Below, one piece after another: positions 43,391 to 53,962 of a stretch of DNA of 64,000 bases. The DNA comes from Rhizomys pruinosus (lineage: Eukaryota > Chordata > Mammalia > Rodentia > Spalacidae). The notes under the pieces were generated by a model. That model did no database searches and had not been told where the DNA came from. It worked only from the letters and a program-made list of their open reading frames with translations. A program made the translations under genes and the position numbers. The number at the start of each line of letters is the position of its first letter. The first letter of the stretch is position 1. The stretch covers positions 310,001 to 374,000 of the forward strand of contig VZQC01000334.1 of assembly GCA_009823505.1 (NCBI GenBank), written 5' to 3'.

Positions 43391-44300
43391 TTTTTAAAAT
43401 AGTTTTATTGGGGCTGGAGAGATAGCCTAGCAGTTAAGAGCACCGACTGCTCTTGCAGAGGACCCGGGTTTGATCCCCAGCACCCACATGGCAGCTAAGA
43501 ACCATCTGTAACTCCAATTCCAGGAGAACTCCAGTTCCAGGGGAATCCAACACCCTCTTCTGACCTCCATGACATTGCATGACAAGGGTGCACAAACCTA
43601 CATGCAGACAGTACACATACAAAAATAAATAAAATTTAAAAATATATAAAAAAATAGTTTTATTAATTTGTGAGAATTTCATACAATATATTTTAATCAT
43701 ATTCATCCCTTCTCCCTGCCCCTAAATCCTTACATATCTGCCCTCCCTCTGTACCCCACTCTCATCTCTGTGTTTTTTTTTCCTTTCATCTAATAACCAA
43801 GTCCAATTTGTACTGCCCATATTGGGATGCTGTGTGGCCATTCACTGACCATCTACTAATGGCCACACCCTTAAAAGATATGACTGTCCTTTCCTTCCCC
43901 CCAGGAGCCATCAACTGTCCATAGCTCCTCAGTTAGGGGTGGGAGCTCATGAATCACTTCTCATTCCATGCTAGAATGTTGATTGTCTTGACCTTGTCTG
44001 GGTCTTATACATGTAACCACAGCTGCTGTGAGTTCAGCAGTTCCAAGATCCCAGAAGACTGTTTTACTCCTGTGTTCACCAACCTGTGGCTCTAACAATC
44101 ATTCCTCTGCTTCTTCCTCTGTGGTCCCTGGGGTGAGGGGTGTAACACAGATGTGCCATTTAGGGCTGAGCACTCCATAGACACATATTCTCTGCATCTT
44201 GACCAATCGTGACTTTCTTTGTTAAGTACCATCCACAGTTCCTAGTCATTAAACTCGGATTTCCCAACAGGACCACTCTACATTTCCACATGCATTCATA
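43391..44300 (-). mobile_element. LINE-1 3'UTR, antisense, split by a B2
   Basis: TTTTATTAATTTGTGAGAATTTCATACAATATATTTTAATCATATTCATCCC and ATGTAACCACAGCTGCTGTGAGTTCAGCAG are antisense rodent L1 3'UTR landmarks. The left end is separated by the B2 at 43410-43650. The right boundary near 44300 is approximate. Confidence 0.75.
43410..43650 (+). mobile_element. Young B2 SINE (17-bp duplication subfamily)
   Basis: GGGGCTGGAGAGATAGCCTAGCAG head, B box GGGTTTGATCCCC (one change), duplicated AACTCCAATTCCAGGAG / AACTCCAGTTCCAGGGG. Perfect 14-bp target duplication AAAATAGTTTTATT at 43396-43409 and 43651-43664. Confidence 0.96.
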
Positions 44301-45650
44301 CTTTCCTAGAATCTGATCCTTTGCTGCTGTCCTCTCTTAACTCAGCATCTGGATCTGGGCTCTGGATAGTTTTCTTGCTTTCTGTCTCATTGATTGCTCT
44401 CTGGACTAATCTTTGCTCTAATTCCCTGACTGGTTTTTTTTTTGTTTTGTTTTGTTTTGTTTTTAACTCACATCTGATCATGTGCTTTAAAGTATTTTTC
44501 TGGAAAAAAAAATCCTTTCATGGCTTTTTCTCTACTCATATGAAATAAAACCTAATCCCCTGGTTTGGCTGGCAAGAGCACTTCCCGTCCTCCTGCTTCT
44601 AAATTCCAAACTTGCCAGCTACTTCTCCCCACATCCCACCATGCCCCTTGCCCTCAGCCAGGTGAGACCACTCTCCATCTCTCTGTCCTTCAGTTGTCCC
44701 TCACTTTCTCAGTGAAGGACTTTTACTCTTTCTCTAAAGCATCTGAGTCCTCTACCTACCTACCTACCTACCTGTCTCTCTATCTATCTTAAAACTTGTC
44801 CCTTCAAGACACAGCTTCTCTGATTTTCAAGACAAATTTAAACACTTCCCAACAACTTTCCAGCAAAGTAATTAAGTATCTGACACTGGCTATGACTGGT
44901 TGGATGGTTCTTTGGACTGTAAATTCCTTGAAGGCCAGGACTAAATTGAATTAATCTCCCCTTTCCTGTACCTCCCACAGCTCCTGCCACACAGGAGCTG
45001 TTTAATCAGTGTTTACATTACAGTAGGCAGGATTAAATGGATAAAAGCCTATTTCAAATCAAAGCCTTCTTCCTGATGGGTGGGGTGTGCAGTTACTTAC
45101 CTGAGCCTGGTCCTGGAAGTCATTTTACTTAAACTGATGAGAAGTGGGTGGGCTTGCTAAAGGTGAGGAGGGATTAGATTATCTGTCTTCTTTCCAAGTC
45201 CCTGTACTGTCCCAGAGACTGACACTGGCTGCTTGGAATAGCTCAATGAAGGAAGTACTTTTCTTCAATCACTCATGACAAGCTTAAATATTAAAAAGTG
45301 TCAATTTCCCTAATGCTTCTCTAATTCCTACCTAAAGCAGTGTGAGGACACGGATATCTGATTCCCAGTCTTCTCATTAAAAAAAAAATGTTCAAAACAT
45401 GCAAATGTCAGAAGAGGTAAAGCCTGTGGTGCTGCTTCATCTATGGAAAGGAAATATAAACAGAAAGAAGTTCTGTTAGCTTCTCTTCAAAGCGAACTGA
45501 GGTTCCTCCTTTTCAACAGCAATTAACATGACCATTTCATGATTTATTGTTTGGGTGGAGTGGATCCAACAAAAAAAAATAACAGAAATTTAATCTTACA
45601 GAAAACTTGTCAACAGGAATACTGACCTCTTCTCCCTTTTCCTTTGTGCA
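44301..45650. other. Unassigned sequence with small simple repeats
   Basis: Includes (TTTTG)n at 44431-44463 and a CCTA/CTAT run at 44750-44790. No gene or other repeat recognised. Confidence 0.5.
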
Positions 45651-45651
45651 G
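45616..45651 (+). other. Candidate 3' splice site
   Basis: Branch-like TACTGAC at 45620-45626, then a pyrimidine tract CTCTTCTCCCTTTTCCTTTG and GCAG ending at 45651. All three elements of a mammalian acceptor are in place and correctly spaced. Confidence 0.45.
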
Positions 45652-46245
45652 CCAGAATCACTCCTGAGTATGCAGTCCGCAGCTGCCTGGGTTGGAAGAA
45701 GACTGCACAGAAACCAGGGGCATGCTGGGACAAGGACGAGGCTGCATATTCGGGGAGCAGGCCATGATGCAGTCTTGTTAGAATAAGGAGTCAGAGTTGG
45801 ACTGGCTTAGTTGAAGAGCTTCCTTCCCATTGCAGACGCTGGGAAGATAAGAAGCTCAGAAACTGTGCAGACAACAGCAACACACGGTTAGAAAAAGACC
45901 AAGCCAGAATTGTGAAGCAGAGTCCCATCTGAACTTGAGGCACTCCTCTCCTGCATGCCAACCCCTGCCTCCAAACACCTGCCATTCCCCAGGAGTTGCA
46001 CCCAGCAAGGAGCCGGCTGGGCAATCAGAAGGCCTGCCCTGGCTCACTTCAAACACCTCTGGGCATGAGAAAGCAGAAGTCCACTGAGTCAATTCTCAGG
46101 AAAGCCACAGGAAGTGTTTTCAAGATGCGGTCCATGATGGCTCCAGGTTGTATGAGCCGCTCTTCTCCCTCGAAGCCGAGGTGTTTGATCCCCAGCCATC
46201 CTCTTTCTTCACCATCAAATAAATGTGTTTATATCCACCTATTGA
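45652..46245 (+). ncRNA. Candidate terminal exon of an unknown transcript
   Basis: Follows the acceptor at 45651 and ends shortly after AATAAA at 46218-46223, which has a GT-rich downstream stretch (TGTGTTTATATCC). It is free of recognised repeats. The longest sense frame starts at 45996 (95 codons) and runs past AATAAA, which argues against a protein-coding 3' exon. It would most simply be a long noncoding RNA exon. There is no transcript evidence in the sequence itself, so this is a hypothesis. Confidence 0.28.
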
Positions 46246-47400
46246 ATCTGCTCAAGTCTGGGCAAGTACTCCGCCAGAATTAAACTAAGGAGCCATGAAT
46301 CCCCAGTTTTCTCTTTAAGACAAAAGTTGGAGCTGTTGTAAGTTTTTAATAGGGGAGCAGTGGCCCAGTCACCAGGCCCTGGTTTCTCCTGCATTTCGTC
46401 TCCCCTTGTGGGACTCTGCTCCCCATTCTTGCTGCCACTTCAGATAGGTCTCAGGGACACACAGCTTCTCATACTGGATCCAAACTTAGCCATCTCTCCT
46501 GTTTTCCTCCAGCACAGGTGTAGAACATCTTCACAGACACGCTTCAGATGCCAGAAGAAATCAAATGAAGACCAAGTCTGAGAGGAGGCATATACAAAGC
46601 CTGGCCTCTCACCGGCGTGTGCCACCCAGACACCGGCCCCTGTCCATCCCCCAGTTCCCCTGCCCTGCAACACGCCACATGGAGTCGACATTTCCACTGG
46701 ACACATCCTGCCCAGGCTGAAGAGGAGCCACACACAGCTTTCTGTCCACTACCCGCTCCTTTCCTCTGGGAGCAGCACCCATTTTCTTTGAGATGGCTTT
46801 TCTGCCACTCCTTTCCAATGGACAGCAGAAGTAGAATGGAGCAACACCTAAACAGAAATGGTTGTTAACAGTGCCTACCCTCCCATGGGCTAAGTTATCC
46901 TGCTGTGATAAAGGCCAGACTAGTTCAAAGGAATGTGTGGGACAGCCACCAGAGGGGAAGTGCTGGAAGCTAGCAGGGCATCTCTCTGGAGGAGGCCTAT
47001 CAGGACACTTACCTCCCTGGCTGTAGCTGATCCCTCTGAGGTGGGCAGGTGCCTGGAAGCGCTAACTGGAGCCTACCCACTTTCATTTCTTTCAGTGGCC
47101 TTGGGCAGGAAAGCAGCTACCCATTGGAGAGAAGGTTCCAAGCTGTGAACTACAGAAGCTCTGTCACAGTTGTGACAGAATTAAGCCACACACAAGGAAG
47201 AGAAGTTGAGAGTAACCACCACAGCCTGAGACAGTCTCTGCTTGGAGATGTTCCTTCATCCCATCCTGGATCCCTGCTCTATGGAAACGCAGAACCCAAG
47301 AGTGATGAGAAAACATAATTCCAGTGTCTCCAGGGTGAATGAGGGTCTACTAAGCTATCTGCTTCTTATGGCGTAACCAATCCCAATTCAATGCAGAAGC
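46246..47400. other. Unassigned unique sequence
   Basis: About 1.15 kb with no recognised repeat. Overlapping short frames on both strands at 46440-46870 have no identifiable domain. Confidence 0.45.
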
Positions 47401-47404
47401 GTGC

Positions 47405-47560
47405 AGCACTCGCGGGAGTGCTGTCTACCCAGAGTACTGTGGGCCAATGGTCAGCACTGAGCTGGCCTCTGTTCGCCCGGTCCCACCTCCTAGTTCTCAC
47501 TGTCTCTCTTTGCTCCCTCTGTATATAATGAGGGAGGTTAGTGTGCCCATCGTGCCCATT
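47405..47560 (+). promoter_or_regulatory. CCAAT/TATA promoter-like block
   Basis: A 7-bp-arm palindrome AGCACTC-GCGG-GAGTGCT (47405-47422), a CCAAT core at 47444-47448, and TATATAAT at 47523-47530 lie at spacings typical of a TATA promoter, with a start expected around 47550. It could also be the U3 of an unrecognised LTR. Weak evidence only. Confidence 0.25.
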
Positions 47561-48399
47561 CTTTAGTTTAGCACCATCAGTTTTTCAATGCTGACTTTAT
47601 ATTGCAGCCTGTTAACAATCAGTTTTCTAACCTTTGTCTGTGACACACTGAAAAGAAGGCTGGACACCTGGCCTAAGTGAGGGCACTTAAGGCATCATAC
47701 TTGGTGTTTGGAGGGGAAGCAGTTGGAGATCTGAAGCCTCATGAAAAGGAGTGGACATCCACTCCATGCTATGCTTCTCACATACAACTGAAGCTTTTTG
47801 TTCTTCTTGTCTTTATGTTATTGGCAAATAAAGAAATACTAAACATGTTCACACTCACTTACTTAACCCCAAGGGGGAAAATCTACAAAGCTTTCAGCCT
47901 AAATAGCCATTGTGTAGCAGTGACTACTAGAGAAAACATCCATGGGTGGTGTTGTTTACATGTGGTTTCCTATGTGATCTAAGATCTGCAGAGGATTGGA
48001 TAACCCACAGCTTCCTAGAGTCTCAGTCACAAACCACAGCCCTGTCAGTCCTTCTGGTGTATTTTTCTAATAGTCTAGAAATGAGCAATGGCCCCACCAC
48101 TAATGTGTCAAGCCTTAGAAATATTCAGAGCTCAGGGAAACATTTAATGTCTTCCTCTTTTTCTGTACACAAAGTTCAAGATTTTCTACGGTTAGAAGTC
48201 ATGAGACATTAATGCTCCTAACCCAGCTAAGTCTTATGGTTGCTGTGTGTGTGACTTGGGGCAAATCACTCCTGATTCTCAACCTAGATTTCCTCCTCTG
48301 AGCAACAGAGATCGTAGAATAATCTCTTCTCAGTTCATTGAATTGGAAGGACCTAGTAAACTGAAATGTTAAATTGTCAGCTTTATACAGTCTAAAATC
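47561..48399. other. Unassigned sequence
   Basis: No recognised repeat or gene. An open frame at 47677-47982 (101 codons) has no identifiable domain. Confidence 0.45.
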
Positions 48400-48722
48400 A
48401 GCTTGAAGAGGGGCCTCTGAGACTGTCTGAAGCATTATCTTGATTGCATTAATTGACATGGGAAAACCTGCCCACCATGGATAGAACCATTCTCTAGGCA
48501 GGGAATTTTGAACTACGTCAGTAAGAGTGGAGAAGGCAAACTGATCACTAGTATGCATGTGTTAATCTACTACTTTCTGCTCTTGACTGTGAACATAATG
48601 TGACATCCCTGTCCCAATGGACTGTATCCAGAATTGTGAGCTTAATTAACCCTTTCTTCCTTAAGTTGCATTTGTCAAGGTATATGATCAAAGCATCAAG
48701 AAAAGAAACTAAGACATAATAT
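48400..48722 (+). mobile_element. Rodent LTR 3' portion
   Basis: TTGATTGCATTAATTGACATGGGAAAACCTGCCCACCATGG...GACTGTATCCAGAATTGTGAGCTTAATTAACCCTTTCTTCCTTAAGTTGC...AAAGAAACTAAGACA has the typical MaLR/ERVL LTR ending (poly(A)-signal-like region, then a CA end). The 5' part may extend to about 48240. Confidence 0.6.
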
Positions 48723-48774
48723 ATGCAAAAATACATGAGAAATTAGAAGCTCTTCCTATTTGGGTAACTTTCAC

Positions 48775-48840
48775 TATCTCTATCATCTTTGCCATCATCA
48801 CTACCATCACCACCATCATCATCCTTATCCTCATCCCATT
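48775..48840. repeat. Imperfect (CAT)n trinucleotide repeat
   Basis: About 60 bases of CATCATCAC / CACCATCAT units with interruptions. Confidence 0.9.
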
Positions 48841-48889
48841 TTATGCATTTCTTCCTGGTTGTGGTGTTGTGAGTGATCTGAGTCAATGG

Positions 48890-49095
48890 GTTGGGTCTAA
48901 ATTACCATCTCTCAACTTGGGATCTACTGACATTCTATAGGGCCCTACCCTGTATGTAGCAGGATGTCTAGCAACAAACCTCGCCTCTATCCTCCAAATG
49001 TCTGTAGCACCCTCTCTTGGCTGTCAGAACAGAAAATGTCTGCAGTCTTATCAGATGTGTCCTGGAGGCAAAACCATTAGCACCACTGATCTTAA
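48890..49095. mobile_element. MER5A-like hAT DNA transposon
   Basis: ACTTGGGATCTACTGACATTCTATAGGGCC...TGTAGCAGGATGTCTAGCAACAAACCTCGCCTCTATCC...AGAAAATGTCTGCAGTCTTATCAGATGTGTCCTGGAGGCAAAACC matches MER5A in the opposite orientation to the copy at 40955. Confidence 0.85.
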
Positions 49096-49377
49096 AGGTC
49101 CACTTCTGGCCCAGAGAAAAGGAAGAAACAATTACATTCTTTGGATAGAAGGGAACTGTTCTCTTCCAAATATCTGAGCAGAAATCAAAGATTTTGGAGG
49201 TGCTTGTAAGGCCCCCTCCCCTCCCTAAGGAACTATTGTCAGTAAATTACTCCTGAGAGAGCAGGAGTCATTTTCTTCAGTGGTGTAGCTACAGGTAAGT
49301 TGCCCACGTTCCAGTACCCACCATCCACGCATGCACATATAAGCAAACCCTAATTAAACTCACTAAGTCACAAAAAA

Positions 49378-49378
<1 letters not shown>

Positions 49379-49443
<65 letters not shown>
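49379..49443. repeat. (TA)n microsatellite
   Basis: About 32 pure TA units. Open frames of YIYIYI type across it are artefacts. Confidence 0.98.
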
Positions 49444-49445
<2 letters not shown>

Positions 49446-50395
49446 CAAGAAAGTGGGAGGAGAACTTGTTGGGAAGAAGAAAGGGATGAACAGGGGTGGA
49501 GAGGGATGATAGGCATTAATGACAGTGCAAAATGACCCAAGTACATTATACACATGTATGAAATTGTCAACAAATTTTAAAAGAAAAAAAACCCTCTCTC
49601 TGCACCCTGTCACCTCCCTTGCATCTTTTGCTCCACTGTACAAATACTCTTGTTCCATCTTAGACTCTAACCACCCAGGAATCTTTGAATCCACTTTTCT
49701 CTCCCACATGGTCCCCACATTTTACACCAGGACCCTGTTCTCTTTGCATGCAGTGGCACCATCCTTTCTAACCTTTGGTGATCTCCTCCAATAACCCAGA
49801 ACTAAGAGAAGGAGTGTATCATCAAGGGACTTCTGGCCTGAGCAATGCCAGGAGCAACTCCTGTTAGGGTAAAAGGGGCTACCAGGGAGCCTGGACTCCA
49901 CAGAACTCAGCAAGAAACTCTAAGACAGGAGGGGAGACTGGGACCTTACTACCACAGGTTCTGATGCTGTGTCCTGCTTGGATTCATCCCCCAAAGTAGG
50001 TCCAGCCATTTCTTTGCCACTGGGTATCTTACCTGTTTTGCTCTACCTGCCTAAATTCTAAACTGTGTGCTGCACTCATGATGGCCTAGGCTGCAGATCC
50101 TAGGTATTCTTGTTTATACCCAGGTATGGATGGTTTGTAATCTCTCCCCTAGCCCTGGCTTCTAAGCTCCGTTGTGACTGGGTCCCCAAACTTAGCCTGT
50201 CTCCTTGTTAAGGAAGGGAGATTATACAATCCCCTCAAGACATCACCAACTATTTTCTGGGGTCCCATCATATTAACTTTATATGCAAACAGAGTGTGCA
50301 TGCTTATTAAGGTATAACTATAATCGCATGCTCCACTTTTTCAGAGTTAATATCATATCTTAAGATCTTTCCATTTTGCCTTAAAAATACTATTT
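49444..50395. other. Unassigned sequence, partly L1-like
   Basis: 49444-49580 (GGAGAACTTGTTGGGAAG, GATGATAGGCATTAATGACAGTGCAAAATGAC) resembles a rodent L1 3'UTR. The rest is not recognised. Confidence 0.4.
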
Positions 50396-50945
50396 TAGGT
50401 TTCCAGCCTGCCTGAGAGTGCCTGAATCTGGCTTCCATGTGGTGGTGAGCTTCCCAAACTGTGCTGTCCTCCAACTCCTACCTTGGGACCATTTGAAGCC
50501 CCTCCTGCTGTTCAAGAGGAAGATTCCTCTGCAGTTGGCATATGTCTGGATATTTCCAGCCTATCTGAGAGTGTCTGGATCCAGGCTCTGCATGATAGTG
50601 AGCTTCCCAAATTACACCATGGCCAACCCTCTACCTTGGGACTATCTGAAGCTCTTTTCCACTGCTCTAGCCAGACACATCTTCCCTTGTGCACAGGTCC
50701 AGACATTTACAACCTGCCTGAGAGTACCTGAATCTGGCCTCCATGTAGTGGTGAGCTTCCCAAATTATGCTGTGACTATCCCCCTGATCTCGAGCTCATC
50801 TGCAGCCCCTCCCTCTGCTTCAGGGTTAGAATCCTCTGCATTTTAGTAGGGGACCACAGCTTTGCCGACCACCTGAGAGCATCTGAATCAAGCCTCCACC
50901 CAGCAAGCTTCCCAAATTGTGCTGTCCCTACTGGCTAGTAGGGGC
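50396..50945 (+). repeat. L1 5'UTR monomers, ~153 bp x 3.5
   Basis: The marker CTGAGAG recurs at 50412, 50565, 50718 and 50873 (periods 153, 153 and 155). In three units GAGCTTCCCAAA follows about 40 bases later; the last unit has a shortened AGCTTCCCAAA version. Unit 4 is partial. By analogy with rodent L1 families, such monomers carry pol II promoter activity and act additively. Here function is inferred. Confidence 0.9.
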
Positions 50946-51309
50946 CAAAACCTTAGAAGGAAGCTCGTGGAGCTCCTGACTAGCCAGACTAGAACCATCT
51001 GGTTCCTCCAATACAAAATCAAAAGATAGAACCCAAAACCTAGACCAGTCAGCCTTTCACACCTAATAACAAAACAACTCAGGCACATTAAGAATACAAA
51101 CAAAATCAGTCTTCAACTCACCAAAGGAAGAAGTGAGTTTCATACCATAATTACAAACAACAAAAGAAATCCACATACCAAAATCACAGTGAAAAATAAT
51201 ATGAAAAACCCAAATAATATGTCTTAGTACCAGTCCTTTAGAAGAGTTCTATAATGAAGTCCCCCTAGAGATAACCCAGAAGAAAGAATTTAAAAGAACA
51301 GTCATAAAC

Positions 51310-51528
51310 ATGATCAAAGAATTCAACAAATTTAAAGAACAAACGATGAAAGAACTAGAAGAAGATAGGGATAAACTTCTGATTGAATTAACAAAAGAAT
51401 TAGAAATACTGAAGAAAATTCAGGCTGAAATGAACAAGGAAGTGAAACACTTGAAACGCCAGCTGGTATCAATGGGAGAAGGCCTCGAAACGCCAGCTGG
51501 TATCAATGGGAGAAGGCCTCAGCGATAG
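51310..51528 (+). pseudogene. L1 ORF1 coiled-coil fragment, frameshifted (72 codons)
   Basis: ORF1 encodes the RNA-binding, trimeric chaperone of L1 particles. The fragment is Lys/Glu/Leu-rich with heptad-like spacing (MIKEFNKFKEQTMKELEEDRDK). It ends because a 34-bp perfect tandem duplication (51453-51486 and 51487-51520) shifts the frame. Coiled-coil-like sequence continues in another frame to about 51610. The true ORF1 start lies upstream and is not intact. Confidence 0.8.
51453..51520. repeat. 34-bp perfect tandem duplication in ORF1
   Basis: Unit starts GAAACGCCAGCTGGTATCAA. The two copies are identical, and 34 is not a multiple of three, so ORF1 is frameshifted. Confidence 0.97.
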
Positions 51529-51754
51529 AATTAATGAACTAGTAAACAGAGTATCAAGACTGGATGATAAAGTTGAAGAATTGGAACACTCAAGCAAAGA
51601 TTATGAATAAATTTGAAAAACACAGAAATGGAATATGCAAGAAATGTGAGACACCATGAAAAGCCCAAACTTACATATCATAGAACTAGAGAAAGAAGAA
51701 TCTCAAGATAACTGTACTCACCAATCTTCAACAGGATTGTAAAAGAAAAGTCCC

Positions 51755-52020
51755 GGGGCTGGAGCGATGGCCTAGCGGTTAAGAGCGCCGACCGCTCTTG
51801 CAGAGGACCCGGGTTCGATCCCCAGCACCCACATGGCGGCCGAGAGCCGTCTGAAACTCCAATTCCAGGAGAACTCCAGTTCCAGGGGAGTCTGACGCCC
51901 TCTTCTGACCTCCGCGGCATTGCACGTCACGGGTGCACAGACTTGCATGCAAACAATACATTCATACACATACGGAAATAAATAAAAAATTTAAAAAAAA
52001 ATTAAAAAAAAAAAAAGGAA
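51755..52020 (+). mobile_element. Young B2 SINE (17-bp duplication subfamily)
   Basis: Near-consensus GGGGCTGGAGCGATGGCCTAGCGG head, B box GGGTTCGATCCCC, 17-bp duplication, long A-tail. Perfect 14-bp target duplication AAAAGAAAAGTCCC at 51741-51754 and 52021-52034. Confidence 0.97.
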
Positions 52021-52222
52021 AAAAGAAAAGTCCCCATGTTTAAGGAAATACATACCCATACTAATATTAGAAGTACATAGAACACCAAATAGACAGAACC
52101 AGGAAAGAAACTCCCCATGCCATATCATAGTAAAAACACTAAATGTGCAGAACAAAAAGAGAAAACAGAAAGCTGCAAAAGAAGAACTACAAAGCACACA
52201 GAAAGGAAAACCCATCAGAATT

Positions 52223-53040
52223 ACATCTGACTTTTTTAGCATTTTTATTGAAGTTATGTGCATTTCATACATCATTTCTCAGTCCAATCTAGACTCATCT
52301 TGTCTTCCATGCCCCCCACCCCACCCAAGTTCATGCACCCTGCCATCCCTGCCCTGTATCTTTTGCTGATCCTTATCAAAGTTTTTCCAAACAGAGGATT
52401 ATTGTTCTTGGGAGAACTTTACTGTTTCGGTCCATTTCCTGTCCCAGTTCCTCTGCTGTTGCTTGTTGTTCCCTCCAATCTGTATCACTTCAATATGTGT
52501 ATATATAAGTTACACCTATATTAAAATTATATCATCTGTACACAAACTGTCATTTCCATATCATATTTCATGATTCACATTTTTCCTTTTTAAATTTATA
52601 TTACTCTAAAATATGCCTACATATCATCCACCCATATACCAAGATTACAAAGACTAAAAATAAGTGATAGGTTAATTCTAGAGCCTGTTAAGGGATTTAC
52701 ATTATCAGAGAACAGCTGGTTTCAGGGAAAGAAGGTATATAACGTTGATGTTGCTCAGTTTGCCTTACGACTCGGTGCTTGGTGCTAGTATCCACAGATG
52801 AGGGATGCCATTCATCATTTGCTTTTCTGGGACTGTGTTACTTCACTTAGCATAATATCTTCTAGTTCTATCCATTTACCTGCAAAGTTCATGATGCCAT
52901 CTTTCTTTACCACTGCAAAGAATTACATTGTGTAGATGTACCACATTTTCTCTATCCACTCATTGGTTGAGGGACATTTGGATTGGTTCCAGCTCTTCAC
53001 TATTGTGAAGAGAGCTTCAATGAACATGGCTGTGTAGCAA
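52223..53040 (-). mobile_element. LINE-1 3'UTR and ORF2 end, antisense (copy D)
   Basis: Starts with a T-run and AGCATTTTTATTGAAG, then C-rich L1 3'UTR, then ORF2 C-terminal landmarks (TTCTATCCATTTACCTGCAAAGTTC, TTGGTTCCAGCTCTTCACTATTG). Interrupted at about 53041 by an ERV-like insertion. Confidence 0.88.
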
Positions 53041-53962
53041 TGAAGTTGTCATGTGTGTGTAGTCTTCCATGGATGCTCTTCCTCTCTGTGTCAGGGCTTG
53101 TAGAACCCAAGTCTAAGCCCTGGTAGAGAGGGGGAGGATTGGAAGTGAGGCCCCATAGGAGAAAAAAAGAATGAAAGAGAGAATAAAGAGATGGACTCAG
53201 ACAATACTAGGAGCAATTCCACGAGGGAAATAACTCAGTTTAATGCTGTAATCCAGTGGTTTTTATACAGGACCTTGTGGGTGTCGGTACATACAGAATT
53301 GGGGGTTGGGACATGCAGGATTTCATGCCATATACTCCAGAGCACTACAGGAATGTGACAATGCTTTGCCCAAAGCATCAAAGACATTGGCGCCAGGCAG
53401 ATTTTCAAAGGCAAGCAGGAGCCCAGCAGGAGCCCAGCAGGAGTCCACGCTGGAGATTGCTTGCTCATTCCCTAAGCGCTTTTGCCAAATGGGAACCCTA
53501 TATCTCCTCCTTTTTCTTTTATTAAGAAAAAGCTCCATGGTCACATAGTGTTAGTATTTTTCCTTCTGGGGGATACTCTGGGAAGTGTGACCCAACACGG
53601 CTCCTACTGGGGGACAACAGAACCTAGGTGTGTGTATAGTAAACTGGAAGTGTGACTTTGTCCCAGGCAAAGCAGGAATACTGCATATCCTGTGCCCCAG
53701 GGGGTCCCCAGGACAATAATTGCAGGTCTCTGCTTCCAGCTAGACCAAGGTCTCAGTCCTACAGCTCCCCCTTCATTATATTAAAATGGAGCAGTGTTGT
53801 CATTTTTTCAAAGAGTTTTTAGGGATGGCTGATATTGGACTAGGACATTCTGGGTTGTAACCCCAAATTGGCTTTTGACAAACCAGGAAGCTGACCTCCT
53901 AAGGTGGAGATTAGTTCTAACAAAATGGATTATTTAGGTGGCCTAGAGGGACTTGGGTTGGG
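53041..53962 (-). mobile_element. ERV/LTR-like insertion in L1 (partial)
   Basis: About 920 bases of non-L1 sequence between L1 segments. A block CTCCTCCTTTTTCTTTT near 53505-53520 is the complement of a retroviral-type polypurine tract, suggesting an antisense LTR on its left (53041 to about 53503) and a short piece of non-coding internal DNA on its right. It contains a small tandem repeat AGGAGCCCAGC (about 53417-53442). No intact retroviral gene is visible. Confidence 0.5.

Larger units (their letters stand above)
50396..52222 (+). mobile_element. LINE-1 5' end with tandem promoter monomers and ORF1
   Basis: Sense-strand L1: ~153-bp 5'UTR monomers (50396-50945), a unique linker (50946-51240), ORF1 coiled-coil coding DNA (51241-51610), a young B2 (51755-52020), and a further ORF1-side segment ending GAATTACATCTGAC near 52222. 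There it breaks abruptly into an antisense L1 3' end. The monomeric 5'UTR shows this part derives from the promoter end of an L1, which most insertions lose. Confidence 0.8.

Noticed and set aside
48775..48840. CRISPR-like or ordered direct repeats
   Set aside because: Simple CAT trinucleotide repeat with no spacer structure; the DNA is mammalian.
49289..49718. Open frames with IYIYIY repeats
   Set aside because: Produced by the (TA)n microsatellite.
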